Assembly (NCBI RefSeq): GCF_900105245.1
Contig: NZ_FNSZ01000001.1
Coordinates: forward strand, 1,922,001-1,986,000
From: Streptomyces sp. 1222.5
GTDB taxonomy: Bacteria; Actinomycetota; Actinomycetes; Streptomycetales; Streptomycetaceae
Length of the DNA: 64,000 nucleotides
Direction: 5' to 3'
Position numbers and translations under genes: made by a program. Positions within the stretch are counted from its first letter, which is position 1; the number at the start of each line of letters is the position of its first letter. This document shows, piece by piece, positions 9,155 through 18,181 of this stretch. Below the pieces are notes generated by a model. It was not told the origin of the DNA, did not search any database, and was given only the letters and a program-made list of their open reading frames with translations.

Positions 9155-9811
9155 ATGCCCCACAGCCAAACCTCTGCACCTCGCGACAGCCGAGCAGGCG
9201 TACGCCTCGCGCGCGGAGCATCGCCGTGGCTTCTTCCGACCGTCGCCACCGCCGCCCTCAGCCTGGCCCGCGCCCGCCGCTCGGGCGCGGCCAAGGCCGT
9301 CGCCGTGCCCGCCACCGCGCTCGCGGCGGGCATGCTGTGGTTCTTCCGCGACCCCGAGCGCGAGATCGCCACGGGCCGGGTCATCTCCCCCGCCGACGGT
9401 GTGGTGCAGAGCATCATGCCGTGGAAGGACGGGCGCACCCGCGTCGCGATCTTCATGAGCCCGCTGAACGTCCACGTCAACCGCGCGCCCCTCGCGGGCA
9501 CGGTGACGTCGGTCGAGCACATCCCCGGCGGCTTCGTTCCCGCTTTCAACAAGGAGAGCGAGAACAACGAGCGCGTAGTCTGGCATTTCGACACCGAACT
9601 CGGCGACATCGAGATGATCCAGATCGCCGGCGCGGTGGCCCGCCGCATCGTGCCCTACCTTCCCGAGGGCACGAAGGTCGAGCAGGGCGACCGTATCGGT
9701 CTGATCCGCTTCGGCTCGCGTGTCGACCTCTACCTGCCCGAGGGCGTGGAGGTCGCGGTCGAGGTCGGTCAGAAGACCGTGGCTGGGGTGACTCGCATTG
9801 ACCGTGATTGA
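9155..9811 (+). CDS. psd: Phosphatidylserine decarboxylase proenzyme
   Basis: 218 aa, the short single-chain form. A hydrophobic N-terminal segment (about residues 28-60) suggests membrane association. MLWFFRDPER, MSPLNVHVNRAP and the self-cleavage region IRFGSRVDLYLPE near residue 190 are present; the Ser of FGS becomes the pyruvoyl cofactor after autocleavage. It converts phosphatidylserine to phosphatidylethanolamine. The next gene, phosphatidylserine synthase, overlaps its 3' end by 14 bases, so substrate maker and user are translated together. Confidence 0.95.
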   Translation: MPHSQTSAPRDSRAGVRLARGASPWLLPTVATAALSLARARRSGAAKAVAVPATALAAGMLWFFRDPEREIATGRVISPADGVVQSIMPWKDGRTRVAIFMSPLNVHVNRAPLAGTVTSVEHIPGGFVPAFNKESENNERVVWHFDTELGDIEMIQIAGAVARRIVPYLPEGTKVEQGDRIGLIRFGSRVDLYLPEGVEVAVEVGQKTVAGVTRIDRD

Positions 9812-10655
9812 TCCGGAGACCCAGGCGGGCTGGGTGCCCGAGGCAGACGAGGTGGACGAAGAGGAGGAGATGCCCCTCTCTCTCCGCCTGTCGATAGCGG
9901 ACACCCTCACCCTGGGCAACGCGACGTGCGGCTTCATGGCGGTGTACTTCACCACCACCGGGATCCTCATCCCGCACCTCACGGGCAACGACGAGTCCGC
10001 CGGCATGGCCCGGCACAGCGCCGCCACCGCCGTGATCCTGATGCTCTGCGCGGCCGTGTTCGACCTGTTCGACGGCCTGGTGGCGAGGAAGCTGCGCTCC
10101 TCCCCCATGGGCGCCGAGCTGGACAACCTGTCCGACCTGATCAGCTTCGGCCTGGCGCCCGCGTACTTCGTCCTCGTCTACGGCATGGTCGCGGACGACG
10201 CCCACCAGAGAGTGGCCGCGCTCGGGGCGATCGTGGTGCTCCTGGCCGTCGTGCTCCGTCTGGCGCGCTTCTCCTGCGTGACCTTGAAGGACGGCATGTT
10301 CCAGGGCATGCCCTCGCCGTTCGGCGCCCTGACGGTCGTCTCGATCGTGCTGCTGGAGCTGCCCTTCGTGGCGACGCTGCTGGCGATCCTGGGCACCGCC
10401 TGGCTGATGGTGAGCCGGGTCGAGTACCCGAAGCCGCGGGGCCGCCTCGCCGGCGCGATGCTCGGCTGGATCGTCCTGTCCATGGGCCTCCTGGCCGCCT
10501 GGGCCTTCGACGCCCCGAGCGGTCAGCTGCTCCTGCAGACGGGCTGCGCGCTGCAGCTGGTCATGGGCGCGGTGATCCCGCTGTTCGCCACGGCCCGCCG
10601 GGTGAACAACTTCCGCGGCAACCGACGCGAGGCACGCGCGGCACAGCTGCCGTAG
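9798..10655 (+). CDS. pssA: CDP-diacylglycerol-serine O-phosphatidyltransferase
   Basis: 285 aa from a TTG at 9798 inside the psd gene; GTG at 9804 is an alternative. The CDP-alcohol phosphotransferase signature DG-x2-AR-x8-G-x3-D-x3-D is visible in DGLVARKLRSSPMGAELDNL and the residues after it (about 92-117). About six to eight hydrophobic membrane spans follow. It condenses CDP-diacylglycerol and serine to phosphatidylserine at the membrane, which Psd then decarboxylates. Confidence 0.94.
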   Translation: MTVIDPETQAGWVPEADEVDEEEEMPLSLRLSIADTLTLGNATCGFMAVYFTTTGILIPHLTGNDESAGMARHSAATAVILMLCAAVFDLFDGLVARKLRSSPMGAELDNLSDLISFGLAPAYFVLVYGMVADDAHQRVAALGAIVVLLAVVLRLARFSCVTLKDGMFQGMPSPFGALTVVSIVLLELPFVATLLAILGTAWLMVSRVEYPKPRGRLAGAMLGWIVLSMGLLAAWAFDAPSGQLLLQTGCALQLVMGAVIPLFATARRVNNFRGNRREARAAQLP

Positions 10656-10666
10656 CGGCGCTCGTA

Positions 10667-10703
10667 CGAAGGGCCCCGGACCGTTCTGGTCCGGGGCCCT
10701 TCG
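10667..10703. terminator. Bidirectional terminator between pssA and glycerate kinase
   Basis: Perfect inverted repeat with 16-base arms (10667-10682 and 10688-10703) around GTTCT, lying between two convergent genes. Confidence 0.9.
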
Positions 10704-10726
10704 TCCTGCCCGGCCGGGGCGGGGCC

Positions 10727-11878
10727 TCAGCTCAGGTGGTCCTCGGCGATCCGGGCGGCGACCTGCTCCAGGATCGGTCCCGCTTCCGCGATGCACCGGG
10801 CGACGTCCGGCTCCACGGACGTCAGCGGGTACGCCTGGCCGATACCGGCCCGCAGCAGGGCCTCCGGGGGCAGAGCGAGCCGTCCGCACACCGCGACGAC
10901 CTCCTTGCCGGCCGCCCGCGCCGCCGCGGCCACGCCCGCCGGTGCCTTGCCGTGCAGGGTCTGCTCGTCCAGCGAGCCCTCGCCGGTGACCACCAGGGAG
11001 GCCCTCTCCAGAGCGGGCGCGAAGCCCAGCACGTCCAGCATGACCTCGATACCGGCTCGGAACCGTGCGCCCATGAGCAGCGCGCCGTAACCGATGCCGC
11101 CGGCCGCGCCGGCCCCCGGCGACGCGGCGTACTCCGCCGCCCGCGGCCCGGCCTCGCCCTCCAGCACCTTCGCGAAGTGGGCCAGGGCCGCGTCGAGGGT
11201 CTCGACGTCGTCCGGCGTGGCCCCCTTCTGCGGTCCGTACACCGCCGCAGCGCCCTTCGGCCCGGTCAGCGGGTTGTCGACGTCACTGGCCAGCACCAGC
11301 TCGACCGACGCCAGCCTGGGGTCGAGACCCGACAGGTCCGCGCGGGCCAGCCCGGCGAGGCCGCCGCCGCCCGGGGACACCGGCTCGCCGTTCTCGTCCA
11401 GGAAGCGCGCGCCGAGCGCCGCCAGCATTCCCGCGCCGCCGTCCGTGGTCGCGCTGCCGCCGACGCCGAACACGATCGTCCGCGCGCCCGCGTCCAGCGC
11501 GGCCCGCAGCAGCTCGCCGGAGCCGTACGTGGACGCGGTCAGCGGGGCGAGGACACCGGCGGGCAGCCGCTGGAGTCCGCTCGCCTCGGCCATCTCCACG
11601 ACCGCCGTGCCACCGCGCAGCGCGAACGCGGCCGTGACCTCCCGGCCGAGCGGTCCGGCCACCCGGACCTCCCGGCGTTCGAAGCCGGCCGCCACCGCCG
11701 CGTCCACGGTGCCGTCGCCGCCGTCGGCCACGGGCAGCGCCTCCACCTGGAGGTCCGGCACGATCCGGCGCAGCCCGGCCGTCACCCGCTCGGCGACCTG
11801 TACGGCCGTCAGCGAGCCCTTGAACTTGTCCGCGGCGATGAGCACCCGACGGGTCTCGTTCACTGCAGCGTCCGCCAC
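10727..11878 (-). CDS. Glycerate kinase (GlxK/GarK family)
   Basis: 383 aa from GTG at 11878, with AGGGGAAAG upstream. Family features are LIAADKFKGSLTA at the N-terminus, VADGGDGT (about residue 50), and FGVGGSATTDGGAGMLAALG near residue 150. It phosphorylates D-glycerate with ATP. It is divergent from the ADP-ribosylglycohydrolase gene across 172 bases. In a strain that may make glyceryl-ACP for a tetronate it could touch the same C3 pool, but nothing in the sequence ties it to the island. Confidence 0.92.
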   Translation of the reverse strand: MADAAVNETRRVLIAADKFKGSLTAVQVAERVTAGLRRIVPDLQVEALPVADGGDGTVDAAVAAGFERREVRVAGPLGREVTAAFALRGGTAVVEMAEASGLQRLPAGVLAPLTASTYGSGELLRAALDAGARTIVFGVGGSATTDGGAGMLAALGARFLDENGEPVSPGGGGLAGLARADLSGLDPRLASVELVLASDVDNPLTGPKGAAAVYGPQKGATPDDVETLDAALAHFAKVLEGEAGPRAAEYAASPGAGAAGGIGYGALLMGARFRAGIEVMLDVLGFAPALERASLVVTGEGSLDEQTLHGKAPAGVAAAARAAGKEVVAVCGRLALPPEALLRAGIGQAYPLTSVEPDVARCIAEAGPILEQVAARIAEDHLS

Positions 11879-12050
11879 CTTGCTTTCCCCTTGCTCTCCG
11901 GGCCCCGCGCACGTCAGGGCCAGTCGCGCCGCTGCGACCTTAACCTCAGGACGCCCCCGCCGTCATGCCCCGACCGAACCGTGGAAAGCCGCCGGCGGAC
12001 GGCCGGCGGGCGGCCGGGAGGCGGCCCGGGAAAACGGGTAGACCCCAGCC

Positions 12051-13139
12051 ATGACCACGCGGCCCCTGACCACCCGGCGGACCGAACCCGACCTGGCCGA
12101 CCGCATCCACGGCGGCTGGCTCGGCCGGATCGCGGGGAACATGCTCGGCAAACCGGTCGAACAGGGCGAGGTGTGGACCCGCGAACGCATCGACCGCTAT
12201 CTGCGCCGGGCGGCGGCCCTGCCGCTCACCGACTACCTGCCCGAACCCGCCGACGCCGAGGAGAGCGCCGTACTGCGCCCGGAGTGGCGGGCGTGCGTGC
12301 GCGGCCGGATCCACGGCAGCTGCCGGGACGACGACGTGGACTACGCGATCCTCGGGCTGCACCTGCTGGAGACCCACGGCTTCGGGTTCTCCACCGAGCA
12401 GGTCGGCGATCTGTGGCTGTTGCGGATGCCGTACCTGCAGACCTTCACCGCGGAACGGGCGGCGTACCGGAACCTCGCGAACGGGCTGAAGCCGCCGCTG
12501 ACGGCGACGTACGAGAACCCGTACCAGGAGTGGATCGGCGCGCTGATCCGCGCCGACGTCTACGGCTGGACCTGTCCCGGCGAACCGTCGCGCGCCGCGG
12601 GGCTGGCCCGCCGGGACGCGGTCCTCTCGCACACCGGCAACGGCGTGTACGGGGCGATGTTCGCGGCCGCGCTGGTCTCGGCGGCCTTCACCGCCGCGAC
12701 CGTGCGGGACGCGCTGGAGACGGCGCTCGGGGTGATCCCGGCGAGCAGCCGCCTCGCCCGGACGGTCCGGCGGGTCGCGACCCTGCACGAGGCCCGTCTG
12801 CCCTGGGAGGAGACCCTGGCGACGCTGTCGGAGGAGACGGCCGGCCTCGGCTGGATCCACACGGTGCCCAACGCGGCCGTGCTCACCGCCGGGCTGCTGT
12901 ACGGCGACGGCGACTTCACCCGGACCATCGCGCTGACCGTGCGCGGCGGCCTGGACACCGACTCCAACGGCGCGACCGCCGGTTCGGTGGCCGGGGTCGT
13001 CACCGGTGCGGCGGCGATCCCGGACCAATGGACGGAGCCACTGGAGGACACCGTCCGCAGCGCGGTGTTCGGCTTCGACGGGGTGCGGATCAGTGCGCTG
13101 GCCGAACGCACCCTGCGCCTGGCCCGGAGCGGGTCGTAG
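12051..13139 (+). CDS. ADP-ribosylglycohydrolase (DraG family)
   Basis: 362 aa. The N-terminal GGWLGRIAGNMLGKPVE, the metal-binding DDDVDYAILGL near residue 105 and the C-terminal GGLDTDSNGATAGSVAG are the conserved acidic clusters that bind the Mg pair in DraG/ARH folds. It should remove ADP-ribose from a protein or small molecule. It is monocistronic and convergent with no biosynthetic gene. A sirtuin, another NAD-linked enzyme, lies 1.2 kb downstream. Confidence 0.9.
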   Translation: MTTRPLTTRRTEPDLADRIHGGWLGRIAGNMLGKPVEQGEVWTRERIDRYLRRAAALPLTDYLPEPADAEESAVLRPEWRACVRGRIHGSCRDDDVDYAILGLHLLETHGFGFSTEQVGDLWLLRMPYLQTFTAERAAYRNLANGLKPPLTATYENPYQEWIGALIRADVYGWTCPGEPSRAAGLARRDAVLSHTGNGVYGAMFAAALVSAAFTAATVRDALETALGVIPASSRLARTVRRVATLHEARLPWEETLATLSEETAGLGWIHTVPNAAVLTAGLLYGDGDFTRTIALTVRGGLDTDSNGATAGSVAGVVTGAAAIPDQWTEPLEDTVRSAVFGFDGVRISALAERTLRLARSGS

Positions 13140-13167
13140 CCGGGTGACGGCTGGTTACCCTTCCTGG

Positions 13168-13662
13168 ATGACCACGACTCCAGACTTCGCCGCGTACATC
13201 GCAAGCCTGCCCCGGGTCCTCGCCGGTGCCGCCGCGCTCTTCCGGGACGACAAGGGACGGGTGCTGCTCGTCGAGCCGAACTACCGCGAGGGCTGGGCGC
13301 TGCCGGGCGGCACCATCGAGTCCGACGACGGGGAGACCCCGCGCCAGGGCGCCCGCCGGGAGACGCTGGAGGAGATCGGGCTCGACCGTGAGCTCGGCCG
13401 GCTGCTGGCCGTGGACTGGGTGCACGGCACGGGCCGGCCGCCGCTGGTGGCGTACCTGTACGACGGCGGTGTCCTCGCGGAGGCCGACTTCAAGGCGATC
13501 CGCCTCCAGGAGGAGGAGCTGCTGTCCTGGCGTGTGGTGCCGCGCGAGGAGATCCCCGAGCATCTGCCGGGTGCCCTCGGCCGCCGGGTGCTGGCCGCCC
13601 TCGACGCCGTGACGGACGGCTCCCCCACGGTCGAGCTGGAGAACGGCCACCGGGTCGCCTGA
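13168..13662 (+). CDS. Nudix hydrolase
   Basis: 164 aa from ATG 13168. The Nudix box is intact: GG(T)x5E then RREx2EEIG in GGTIESDDGETPRQGARR and ETLEEIGL (about residues 48-73). Overall it resembles MutT/ADP-ribose-type hydrolases of nucleoside diphosphates linked to X. Substrate unknown. It lies 28 bases after the DraG-family gene, so it may be cotranscribed; ADP-ribose would be a sensible shared metabolite, which is inference. Confidence 0.9.
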   Translation: MTTTPDFAAYIASLPRVLAGAAALFRDDKGRVLLVEPNYREGWALPGGTIESDDGETPRQGARRETLEEIGLDRELGRLLAVDWVHGTGRPPLVAYLYDGGVLAEADFKAIRLQEEELLSWRVVPREEIPEHLPGALGRRVLAALDAVTDGSPTVELENGHRVA

Positions 13663-13688
13663 GACACGCGGCGCCGCGGAGGCGCCCC

Positions 13689-13889
13689 TCAGCCCTCGGG
13701 GTCGCGGGGCTTGGCGTCGACCTCGCGCAGGGCGTCGTCGCGGGCGGCGACCCTCGCCTCCGTGCGGTGTCCGCGCTCGATGTAGTCGCGGACGACCAGT
13801 TCGACGGCGTCCTGCGGATTCCCGACACCGGCGAGCACCATGACCTCCACGACGAGCTGGGCGTCGAGCGAGACAGTCACCTTGGCCAT
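13689..13889 (-). CDS. VapB-like antitoxin / DUF2191-type small protein
   Basis: 66 aa. MAKVTVSLDAQLVVEVMVLAGVG then QDAVELVVRDYIERGHR has the beta-strand then helix-helix pattern of VapB-type ribbon-helix-helix antitoxins. No PIN-domain toxin lies next to it, so it is an orphan. It is convergent with the Nudix gene and divergent from the small membrane protein. Confidence 0.7.
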   Translation of the reverse strand: MAKVTVSLDAQLVVEVMVLAGVGNPQDAVELVVRDYIERGHRTEARVAARDDALREVDAKPRDPEG

Positions 13890-13986
13890 GCCCGGACGCT
13901 AGCATCGGGGGTTCCCCGCCGTGACCCGTTCCGCCCGACCCGGCGACCGTGACCGGTTCCGCCCGACCCGAGGACGACGACCGCCG

Positions 13987-14310
13987 ATGCCCCGCACCAC
14001 GGACCCGCTCGACGGCCCGCTCGACGACCGCGGCGACGTCCGCCGCGTCCTCGCGGTACCCGTCACGCTGCTCACCCTCGTCGCCGCGTTCTTCTGCTGG
14101 GCCGCGCTCGTCACACGTCCCAACGGCCCCTGGGACGACGGCGCGTACGCGGGCGTCGCCGCGGCGTGCCTCCTCACCCTGGCCGCCGCGGGTGCGGTGA
14201 CGGCCCTGTGGCTGTTCCCGTCGGTACGCCGGGCCATGGGGTGGGCCTGGGCGGCGCCCGCACTGACGCTGGCAGCGGTGGCGGCGCTCCGCCTGGCCTG
14301 GCTCGACTGA
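13987..14310 (+). CDS. Small hypothetical membrane protein
   Basis: 107 aa from the ATG at 13987; the frame is open upstream, but earlier starts lack support. Three hydrophobic segments (VLAVPVTLLTLVAAFFCWAAL, AGVAAACLLTLAAAGAVTALW, AAPALTLAAVAALRLAW) fill most of the protein. No family recognised and no functional residues apparent. It precedes the sirtuin gene by 49 bases. Confidence 0.65.
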   Translation: MPRTTDPLDGPLDDRGDVRRVLAVPVTLLTLVAAFFCWAALVTRPNGPWDDGAYAGVAAACLLTLAAAGAVTALWLFPSVRRAMGWAWAAPALTLAAVAALRLAWLD

Positions 14311-14359
14311 CGTTTAATCCGTTCGCCGGAGCCACGGCACCCGGCCTACCCTCGGCGGC

Positions 14360-15097
14360 ATGACCAAGCCTCTCGTCGCCGTCCTCAGCGGGGCCGGCAT
14401 CTCCACCGACTCCGGGATCCCCGACTACCGCGGTCCGAACGGGCTGTGGCGGCGCGATCCCGAGGCGGAGAAGCTGGTGACCTACGAGTACTACATGGGC
14501 GATCCGGAGATCCGGCGGCGGTCCTGGCTGATGCGGCGCGAGAGCGGCGCGCTGCGGGCCCGGCCGAACGCGGCCCACCGCGCCGTCGCCGAACTGGACC
14601 GGTCCGGCATCCCGGTGCGCGTGCTCACGCAGAACGTGGACGGGCTGCACCAGCTGGCCGGGATGCCCGCCCGCAAGGTGCTCGAACTGCACGGCAGCGC
14701 CCACGGTGTCGTCTGCACGCAGTGCCGTGCGCGCGGCTCCATGGCGGACGCGCTCGCCCGGGTCGAGGCCGGCGAGGACGATCCGGCCTGTCTGGACTGC
14801 GGCGGCATCCTCAAGTCGGCCACCGTGATGTTCGGCGAACGGCTCGACCCGGTGGTGCTGGGCGAGGCGGCCGCCATCGCCAAGGCCTGCACGGTGTTCG
14901 TCGCGGTCGGCAGCACCCTCCAGGTACAGCCCGCCGCCGGCCTCGCGGGCGTCGCCGCCGACCACGACGCCCGCCTGATCATCGTCAACGCCGAACCGAC
15001 CCCGTACGACGACCTGGCCGCCGAAGTGATCCGCGAGCCCATCGGCACCGCCCTGCCCGAACTGCTGCGCCGGATCGGCGCCGAGGACGCCGCCTGA
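14360..15097 (+). CDS. cobB: NAD-dependent protein deacylase (sirtuin)
   Basis: 245 aa with all class signatures: GAGISTDSGIPDYRG (residues 11-25), TQNVDGLH with the catalytic His near HGSAHG, a zinc knuckle made by CTQC and CLDC, and VGSTLQVQPAAGL. It removes acyl groups from lysines, consuming NAD. In actinomycetes sirtuins are known to control acyl-CoA synthetases; a link to the nearby acyl-CoA genes is only a possibility. Confidence 0.94.
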   Translation: MTKPLVAVLSGAGISTDSGIPDYRGPNGLWRRDPEAEKLVTYEYYMGDPEIRRRSWLMRRESGALRARPNAAHRAVAELDRSGIPVRVLTQNVDGLHQLAGMPARKVLELHGSAHGVVCTQCRARGSMADALARVEAGEDDPACLDCGGILKSATVMFGERLDPVVLGEAAAIAKACTVFVAVGSTLQVQPAAGLAGVAADHDARLIIVNAEPTPYDDLAAEVIREPIGTALPELLRRIGAEDAA

Positions 15098-15131
15098 CGC
15101 CTGTCGCGGCCGGCCGTGCCGCCCCCGTGGG

Positions 15132-15635
15132 CTAGAACAGCGCCGCGCCCCGTTCGAAGTCCAGGAGGCGGCGTTTGCGGGGGAGGCCGCCGCCGTAGCC
15201 GGTGAGGCTGCCGTCGGAGCCGACCACGCGGTGGCAGGGGACGATGATGCCGACGGGGTTGCGGCCGTTGGCGAGGCCGACGGCGCGGGAGGCACCGGGG
15301 TTGCCGAGGGCGCCGGCGAGTTCGCCGTAGGTGCGGGTCTCGCCGTAGGGGATGCGGGTGAGGCCGTCCCAGACCAGGCGCTGGAACGGCGTCCCGTGCA
15401 GGGCGAGTTCGAGGGTGAACTCGGTCAACTCGCCCGCGAAGTAGGCCGACAGCTGCTCCTCCGCCTCGGCGAAACAGCGCAGGCCGTCCTCCGGCGGGCC
15501 GAAGCTCTCCTCGGGCGGCCGGTGCCGCTGCTCGGCCATGTACAGGCCGCACAGGGCGCCGTCCGCGTCGGCGACCAGGGTGAGCGGGCCGTACGGGCTG
15601 TCGATCACAGTGTGGCGTTTCACGGCTTCCATCAC
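15132..15635 (-). CDS. ogt: Methylated-DNA-protein-cysteine methyltransferase
   Basis: 167 aa. The active-site motif PCHRVVGSDGSLTGYGGG is complete, preceded by GLANGRNPVGIIV and the helix-turn-helix GETRTYGELAGALGNPGASRAVG. The Cys accepts the alkyl group from O6-alkylguanine in a suicide reaction. It lies ten bases behind the Ada-AlkA fusion gene, forming an alkylation-repair operon. Confidence 0.95.
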   Translation of the reverse strand: MMEAVKRHTVIDSPYGPLTLVADADGALCGLYMAEQRHRPPEESFGPPEDGLRCFAEAEEQLSAYFAGELTEFTLELALHGTPFQRLVWDGLTRIPYGETRTYGELAGALGNPGASRAVGLANGRNPVGIIVPCHRVVGSDGSLTGYGGGLPRKRRLLDFERGAALF

Positions 15636-15645
15636 TCCAAGGGGC

Positions 15646-17151
15646 TCACACGGGAAGGAAGTTGATCGGGTGGCTGTCGGTCGCCCACAGGTACTGCACG
15701 GCGTACGCCCGCCAGGGCCGCCAGACCTCGGCGCGCGCGGTGAGCGCGGCCGGGGTGGAGGGCAGGCCGAGCTCGCCCGCCGCCCGGCGGATGCCCAGGT
15801 CGGTGGGGAGGAAGGCGTCGGGATCGCCGAGGGCCCGCATCGCGATGGCGTCGACCGTCCAGGGGCCGAAGCCGGGCAGCGCGAGCAGCCGGGCGCGGGC
15901 TTCCGCCCAGTCCGAGTCGACGCCCAGGTGCAGGGTGCCGTCGGCGAGTCGCCGGACGAGGGTGGTGAAGGTGGTGCGCCGGGTGCGGGGCATCGCCAGG
16001 GTCTCGGGGTCGACGGCGGCCAGCGCCTCGGCGGACGGGAAGAGGTGGGTGAGGCCGCCCTCGGGGTCGTCGAGGGGCTTGCCGTGCGCGGTGACCAGGC
16101 GGCCCGCGTGGGTGCGGGCGGCGGCCGTGGACACCTGCTGCCCGAGGACGGCGCGTACGGCGAACTCGGCCTCGTCGACCGTGCGCGGTACCCGGCGGCC
16201 CGGGGCCCGGTCGACCAGGGGTGCGAGCAACGGGTCGGTGCGCAGCCTGCCGTCGACGGCGACGGGGTCGGCGTCCAGGTCGAGCAGCCGGCGGCAGCGG
16301 CTGATCGCCACGGTCAGGTCGCGCAGGTCGCTGAGGGTGAGGCGGCAGGCGATGTGGTCGGGGCGCGGGGTGAGCGCGACGATGCCGTGGCCGAAGGGCA
16401 GCCGGAGCGTGCGCCGGTAGGCGCCGTCGCGCCACTCCTCGACGCCGGGTACGGCGGTGGCGGCGAGGTGGCCGAAGAGGCTGTCGGGATTGAGCGGGGC
16501 GCGGAACGGCAGGCGCAGGGCGAGGGTGCCCGGGGTGCCCGCCGCGCGGCTGCCGGGGACTCGTGCGCGCAGCTCGCTCGGGGACAGGGCGAAGACCTCG
16601 CGCACGGTGTCGTTGAAGGTGCGGATGGAGGAGAAGCCGGCCGCGAAGGCGATCTCCGCCATGGGCAGCGGGGTGGTCTCGATGAGCAGGCGGGCGGTCT
16701 GGGCGCGCTGGGCGCGGGCCAGTGCGAGGGGTCCGGCGCCCAGCTCGGCGAGCAGCTGCCGTTCCACCTGCCGGGTGCTGTAGCCGAGCCGGGTGGCGAG
16801 GCCGGGCACGCCCTCGCGGTCCACGACGCCGTCGGCGATGAGCCGCATCGCGCGGGCGACCAGGTCGGCGCGCAGGTTCCACTCCGGGGAGCCAGGGCTG
16901 GTGTCGGGGCGGCAGCGCTTGCAGGCCCGGAAGCCGGCCTGCTGGCAGGCGGCGGCGCTCGGGTAGAACGTCATGTTCTCGGGCTTGGGCGGGACCGCCG
17001 GGCAGCTGGGCCGGCAGTAGATGCGCGTGGTCAGAACGGCCGTGAAGAACCAGCCGTCGAACCGCGCGTCCTTGGACTGGACGGCACGTACGCAGTGCTC
17101 CCGGTCGAAGTGGGTCCCTGTCCGCGTCCTCGTCTGCGTCCCTGTCTGCAT
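15646..17151 (-). CDS. alkA: Ada-type regulator fused to AlkA DNA glycosylase
   Basis: 501 aa from ATG 17151; the frame is open further upstream but without a start signal. There are three parts. The Ada zinc domain has Cys residues in IYCRPSCP and FRACKRCRP (about residues 43-75) for repair of methyl phosphotriesters. An AraC-type helix-turn-helix follows (about 90-190; LATRLGYSTRQVER). The third part is an AlkA/HhH-GPD glycosylase (about 205-500; VLGQQVSTAAARTHAGRL and LPGFGPWTVDAIAMRALGD). The methylated Ada domain should activate the operon, and the glycosylase excises 3-methyladenine. ogt follows in the same operon. Confidence 0.94.
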   Translation of the reverse strand: MQTGTQTRTRTGTHFDREHCVRAVQSKDARFDGWFFTAVLTTRIYCRPSCPAVPPKPENMTFYPSAAACQQAGFRACKRCRPDTSPGSPEWNLRADLVARAMRLIADGVVDREGVPGLATRLGYSTRQVERQLLAELGAGPLALARAQRAQTARLLIETTPLPMAEIAFAAGFSSIRTFNDTVREVFALSPSELRARVPGSRAAGTPGTLALRLPFRAPLNPDSLFGHLAATAVPGVEEWRDGAYRRTLRLPFGHGIVALTPRPDHIACRLTLSDLRDLTVAISRCRRLLDLDADPVAVDGRLRTDPLLAPLVDRAPGRRVPRTVDEAEFAVRAVLGQQVSTAAARTHAGRLVTAHGKPLDDPEGGLTHLFPSAEALAAVDPETLAMPRTRRTTFTTLVRRLADGTLHLGVDSDWAEARARLLALPGFGPWTVDAIAMRALGDPDAFLPTDLGIRRAAGELGLPSTPAALTARAEVWRPWRAYAVQYLWATDSHPINFLPV

Positions 17152-17254
17152 GACTCCAGGATCGGCCAGGGCCGGAGCGGGCCGCTGGCGAGAATGCGAC
17201 ATGTACGTGAGGTGGCCAGGGAGGGGGGTGGTCGGGGCGGGTGTGTCCCCGGCG

Positions 17255-18181
17255 TCACGGCCGTCCGGTGGGGGCGTGGTCCTCGTGCCGGAAGCGGGCG
17301 GCCCACTCCGCGGTGGTCCGCAGGCCACCGAACGTGTAGAAGTGCACCTTCACCCGGCCGTGCCGTGCGGGGTCGTACCGCTCGGCCAGCGCGTGCAGGA
17401 AGCGGTCCGGGCCGGTCGTGCCCATCAGGTTGGTCAGCGAGAAACCGTACTTGCGGGCGACCGAGGCGCTGGTGGCGACGCCGAACCGGGTGGCATAGCC
17501 GAGCAGCCGGCGCACACCGGCCGGGCCGGGGACGCCGATGCGGACGGGCAGGTGGACGCCCCGGGCGCGGACGGCCTCCAGCCAGCCGAGGACCGGGACG
17601 GGGTCGAAGCCGAACTGGGTGATGACGTCGCCGCCGAACCGGTGGGCGCCGATGGCGGCCGCCTTGTCGGTGAGGGCCGACCACAGGGTGGGGTCCGGTA
17701 TCGCCGGGTGGCCCTCGGGATACCCGCTGATGCCGACGTGACGGACGCCGTGCTCCTGGAGCAGGCCGGTGCGCAGGAGAGCGAGGGCGTCCGCGTAGGG
17801 ACCCTCGGGGCGGGCCGGGTCGCCGCCGACGAGGAACACGTTCTCGGCGGTGCCGTCGGCCGCCAGCCCGGACAGGAACTCCTCCAGGGCGGCGCGGGAG
17901 GGCAGGCGGCGCGCGGAGATGTGCGGCACGGGGACGAAGCCGAGCCGGCGGACCGCGCGGGCGGCCGTCAGCCGCGTCGCGAGGTCCTCGCCGGCGAGGA
18001 AGGTGATGTTGATCCGGGTGCCGGGCGGGATGCTGTCGGACGCCTCCTCCAGGCGGGTCACGTCCTTGCCGGTCATCTCCAGGGAGAAGTCGTCGAGCAG
18101 TCCGGTGGCCCGCTCCTGGCTCTCGGCTCCGTGCGGGCCGGGGGTACCCCCGTCGGGCGGGGCGGTGAGAGCGGGGTTCAT
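17255..18181 (-). CDS. Methylenetetrahydrofolate reductase-like protein
   Basis: 308 aa from ATG 18181, with AGAGGAG in front. FSLEMTGKD near the N-terminus and the barrel motifs TFLAGEDLATRLTAARAVR, ARRLPSRAALEEFL and FLVGGDPARPEGPYADAL, then GGDVITQFGFDP, are of the MetF TIM-barrel family. They include the Gln-Phe region near the folate site. It reduces 5,10-methylene-THF or uses a related folate. It is not the usual MetF context (no metH or metE nearby), and sequence drift suggests a paralogue, such as those of C1 catabolism. It is divergent from the island's first gene. Confidence 0.8.
   Translation of the reverse strand: MNPALTAPPDGGTPGPHGAESQERATGLLDDFSLEMTGKDVTRLEEASDSIPPGTRINITFLAGEDLATRLTAARAVRRLGFVPVPHISARRLPSRAALEEFLSGLAADGTAENVFLVGGDPARPEGPYADALALLRTGLLQEHGVRHVGISGYPEGHPAIPDPTLWSALTDKAAAIGAHRFGGDVITQFGFDPVPVLGWLEAVRARGVHLPVRIGVPGPAGVRRLLGYATRFGVATSASVARKYGFSLTNLMGTTGPDRFLHALAERYDPARHGRVKVHFYTFGGLRTTAEWAARFRHEDHAPTGRP

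Noticed and set aside
9926..13147. A 1073-codon plus-strand frame spanning pssA, the terminator, glycerate kinase and the DraG-family gene
   Set aside because: It crosses a perfect 16-base-arm terminator and three well-supported genes in other frames; composition is Arg/Gly/Pro-rich noise.
13689..13889. A complete VapBC toxin-antitoxin module
   Set aside because: No PIN-domain partner lies on either side; the neighbours are a Nudix hydrolase and a small membrane protein.
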